DNA from: an uncultured Chloroflexota bacterium
GTDB lineage: Bacteria > Chloroflexota > Anaerolineae > Caldilineales > Caldilineaceae
DNA length: 64,000 nucleotides
Assembly: GCA_903858085.1 (NCBI GenBank)
Contig: CAIOHJ010000308.1
Location: 50,835-114,834, forward strand
Direction of reading: 5' to 3'
Shown: in pieces, positions 61,835 through 64,000 of the stretch
Position numbering within the stretch: the first letter of the stretch is position 1
Layout of the letters: every line of letters starts with the position of its first letter
The notes under the pieces: model-generated
The model's database searches: none
The model's input: only the letters and a program-made list of their open reading frames with translations
Told to the model about the DNA's origin: nothing
Program-made: the position numbers and the translations under genes

Positions 61835-63814
61835 ATGAGCGAACAGGCAGAGAGAATCACAGTGGACGGGAACAGGCTCGTCCACCGGCTTGGCAACGAA
61901 ATCTTGTGCATCGAGCCCTGGGGAAAAGATGGGCTGCGCGTGCGCGCGACAGTCGGCCCGGAAATTCTCGAGACCCCCTGGGCCCTGACCGAACCGGTCG
62001 GGGGCGAGGCGACGATCGACCTCACAGAAGATGCGGCCGTGATCCGCAACGGGAAAATTTCAGCCCGGGTGCAGGAGATCTTTACCCAGTCGGGGTATCT
62101 GCAATTTTTTCGCCACACCGGCGACCGGGTAGAAACGATCCTGCGCGAGCAGGACTATGTCGTTCATGCGCACAACCCGGGCACCCGCATCTACCGACCT
62201 GCCCCCGATGGGCTGGCACATACCGAGGTCCATTTCGCACCCCGTGAGGGCGAACGCTTCTATGGGATGGGGCTGAACGCAACCGGACGGGTGGACCTCA
62301 AAGGGAGTGTCATCGATCTGTACCAGCGCCATGTCAAACATGTGGTCCCTTTCCTGGTTTCCAGCGCAGGGTATGGCTTTTTGTGGAACAACCCCTCCTT
62401 GGGCCGGGTGGAGCTGGCCCACAACCTGACGCGTTGGGTCTCCTACGGCTGCCCGCAGATCGATTACTACATCACCGCAGGCGACTCTTATGCCGAGATT
62501 CTGGAGCACTACGCAGATGTTTCCGGGCACGCCCCTGAATTCCCCTACTGGGCCTCTGGCCTCTGGCAGTGCAAATTGCGGTATGAGACACAGGAAGAAT
62601 TTGTCGGCGTCGCGCGTGAGTTTGCACGCCTCAACCTGCCAGTTTCGGTGCTCGTGATCGACTTCCTGCACTGGCAATACGAGGGGGACTGGAAACTGGA
62701 TCCAGCCTTCTGGCCCGATCCCCCGGCGATGGTTGAGGAGCTGGATCGGATGGGGGTGCGCATCATGATCTCTCCCTGGATTCTGGTCGACGAGCGCAGT
62801 GAAAATTATGCGCCGATGAAAGCGCAGGGGCTTTTCACCGGTTCTGTCGACGGCAAATGGGACACTGTCGATTTTCGGGGGCCACGCTACCAGTACGATC
62901 CGACAAACCCGGCTGCGGCCGCCTATCTCTGGGGAAAATGGAAAGAGAACTATTTTGACCTGGGCATCCGCACATTCTGGCTGGACCCCTGCGATGATTT
63001 TCATGAAATCCAGGACTATGACAAGGTTCTCTATCAGATCGGCCCGGCCAAAGCGGCACACGGATATTTCCCCGTGGCGCATCAGAAGAACATCTATGAG
63101 GGTCTTCTGGCTGCCGGCGAACCGGAAGTGGTGACGATCTGTCGCAACTCCTGGGCGGGCTCGCAGCGGTACGGCGCGGCGCCGGCTGCCCATGACATCA
63201 TGTCCTCCTTCGAGCACCTGGAAGAGTATCTGAAAGCAGGGCTCAACCTGGCCATGAGCGGCATTCCGTGGGGGGCCAGCGAAATTGGGGGGTTTGTCAC
63301 GCATGACAACCAGAGCGATCGTTTCCATGAGCTGATGGTGCGCTGGTACCAATATGGGGTGTTCACCCCGGTGTTTCGGACCCATGGCCACCGCAAGAAC
63401 AACGAAGCCTGGACAGTCGGGGGGGACGCCTATCGACACATCCGCGCTGCGATCTTCCTCCGGGAGCGCTTGCGTCCATATGTCATGCAGCAGATGCGGC
63501 TGGCCTCTGCACGAGGGGTGCCGCCGATGCGACCCCTCTTTTTTGACTTTGCCGAAGATGCACAGGCTGCGACGGTCGAAGATCAATTTCTCTTCGGCCC
63601 CGATCTCCTGGTCGCCCCCATTCTGCGGTATCAGGCCCGCAGCCGGGAAGTTTATCTTCCAGCAGCGACGCGCTGGTGTGATGCCTGGACGGGCAAGGAG
63701 TATGCAGGGGGGCAGCGCGTCGTGGCCGAGGCGCCATTGGAGCAGATCCCGGTGTATGTGCGCGCGGAACGGGCAGAGCTGCTCGAGCTTTTCCAGGGTC
63801 TTTACGCTTTGTAG
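61835..63814 (+). CDS. Glycoside hydrolase family 31 enzyme (alpha-glucosidase/xylosidase type)
   Basis: 659 residues, no signal peptide. N-terminal beta-sandwich (GERFYGMGLNATGRVDLKG), then the barrel (FPYWASGLWQCKLRYETQEEF; LPVSVLVIDFLHWQYEGDWKLDPAFWPDPPAMVEEL). The likely nucleophile is Asp384 in RTFWLDPCDDFHE. The acid/base is probably Asp454 in PAAHDIMSSFEHL, where most members have a Gly-Asp. GASEIGGFVT has Glu in place of the usual Asp of DIGGF. GRTHGHRKNNE-type RTHGH substrate-site segment is present. It hydrolyses alpha-linked glucosyl, xylosyl or galactosyl bonds in the cytoplasm. Specificity is open; the motif changes suggest a less common subgroup. ATG 61835 has GGAAGG upstream. 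Confidence 0.9.
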   Translation: MSEQAERITVDGNRLVHRLGNEILCIEPWGKDGLRVRATVGPEILETPWALTEPVGGEATIDLTEDAAVIRNGKISARVQEIFTQSGYLQFFRHTGDRVETILREQDYVVHAHNPGTRIYRPAPDGLAHTEVHFAPREGERFYGMGLNATGRVDLKGSVIDLYQRHVKHVVPFLVSSAGYGFLWNNPSLGRVELAHNLTRWVSYGCPQIDYYITAGDSYAEILEHYADVSGHAPEFPYWASGLWQCKLRYETQEEFVGVAREFARLNLPVSVLVIDFLHWQYEGDWKLDPAFWPDPPAMVEELDRMGVRIMISPWILVDERSENYAPMKAQGLFTGSVDGKWDTVDFRGPRYQYDPTNPAAAAYLWGKWKENYFDLGIRTFWLDPCDDFHEIQDYDKVLYQIGPAKAAHGYFPVAHQKNIYEGLLAAGEPEVVTICRNSWAGSQRYGAAPAAHDIMSSFEHLEEYLKAGLNLAMSGIPWGASEIGGFVTHDNQSDRFHELMVRWYQYGVFTPVFRTHGHRKNNEAWTVGGDAYRHIRAAIFLRERLRPYVMQQMRLASARGVPPMRPLFFDFAEDAQAATVEDQFLFGPDLLVAPILRYQARSREVYLPAATRWCDAWTGKEYAGGQRVVAEAPLEQIPVYVRAERAELLELFQGLYAL

Positions 63815-63851
63815 CCCCCTCGCTCGCCCCGACTCTGCAAAAACGCAGCGG

Positions 63852-63877
63852 GCAGGGGGGCGCGCCGCCCCCCCTGC
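63852..63877. terminator. GC-rich stem-loop in the convergent gap after the GH31 gene
   Basis: gcagggggg (63852-63860) and ccccccctgc region (63868-63877) form a 9-bp stem, lying between the GH31 stop and the stop of the minus-strand gene. No T tract on either side. Confidence 0.5.
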
Positions 63878-64000
63878 TCAGGCAGCGCGGTAGGCCTGGT
63901 CGAGCAGTTCGACGGTGTGCCAGAGGGGCAGGGGCTGGCCCGCCAGTTTCAGATGGGTCTGGATCTGGTTCATGCAGCCGATGTTGCCCAGGATCACAGC
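63878..64000 (-). CDS. C-terminus of a GlcF/GlpC-like (Fe-S)-binding oxidoreductase subunit (partial)
   Basis: The last 40 codons of a minus-strand gene, open to the right window edge, TGA at 63880-63878. The visible end, ILGNIGCMNQIQTHL followed by PLPLWHTVELLDQAYRAA, matches the C-terminal end of glycolate oxidase iron-sulfur subunits, including the last Cys of the CCG-type domain (NxGC) and the HTVELL tail. GlcF passes electrons from glycolate or lactate oxidation to the respiratory chain. Only the tail is seen, so the family call is fairly safe and the substrate is not. Confidence 0.65.
   Translation of the reverse strand, partial: AVILGNIGCMNQIQTHLKLAGQPLPLWHTVELLDQAYRAA

Overview
The window is about 64 kb of GC-rich bacterial chromosome. 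It reads like a Chloroflexota of the Caldilinea/Anaerolineae kind. The reasons are coenzyme F420 biosynthesis genes in a non-actinobacterial setting, many lipoprotein-anchored ABC importers, propeller proteins with Ala/Pro linkers, and many GTG starts with 4-bp stop/start overlaps. This assignment is inference; there is no rRNA or other marker gene in the window. No tRNA, CRISPR array, insertion sequence or phage gene was seen.

Region 1 (1-3175) concerns F420. A luciferase-like F420-dependent oxidoreductase (cut by the left edge) diverges from an operon of an FbiB C-terminal-type flavin reductase, cofD and cofC. Region 2 (3200-11572) is L-rhamnose uptake and catabolism: a class II aldolase divergent from rhaI, followed by a complete ribose/rhamnose-type ABC importer (ATPase, two permeases, binding protein), then a DUF4037 protein. 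Region 3 (11607-22376) holds an orphan sugar-binding lipoprotein and a membrane-anchored TolB-like propeller protein, divergent from a sensor-type propeller protein. IMP dehydrogenase-family guaB, the glycogen branching enzyme glgB and an L-2-hydroxyglutarate oxidase follow. Region 4 (22658-26152) is a binding protein plus two permeases of the LplABC/YtcQ-YteP type.

Region 5 (26266-50287) is the most unusual part. It is a 24-kb divergent catabolic supercluster of somewhat lower GC. The left arm encodes an enolase-superfamily enzyme, two HyuB proteins and a creatinase/M24-fold protein that lacks canonical metal ligands. The right arm encodes two HyuA proteins, a third HyuB, a DUF1028 protein, a second enolase-superfamily enzyme, a peptide-type importer without ATPase, an S9 peptidase, an aspartoacylase-like enzyme and two amidohydrolases. 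The two arms share an AT-rich control region with five TTGACA-type half-sites. Together they look like a pathway that imports a peptide- or lactam-like compound, epimerises or isomerises it, opens its ring at the cost of ATP and removes acyl groups. The substrate is unknown.

Region 6 (50378-58310) has a CcbP-like protein, a 1022-residue kinase/M23-like/aminotransferase fusion, a helix-hairpin-helix membrane protein, a hybrid histidine kinase with two complementary degenerate receivers, and a convergent overlapping response regulator of odd architecture. Region 7 (58479-63814) is a sugar importer (binding protein, two permeases) with a GH31 glycosidase. The right edge cuts the C-terminus of a GlcF-like iron-sulfur protein.

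A recurring feature is a perfect 12-14-bp stem-loop just after each binding-protein gene that precedes permeases. None of the three binding-protein plus two-permease sets carries its own ATPase here.
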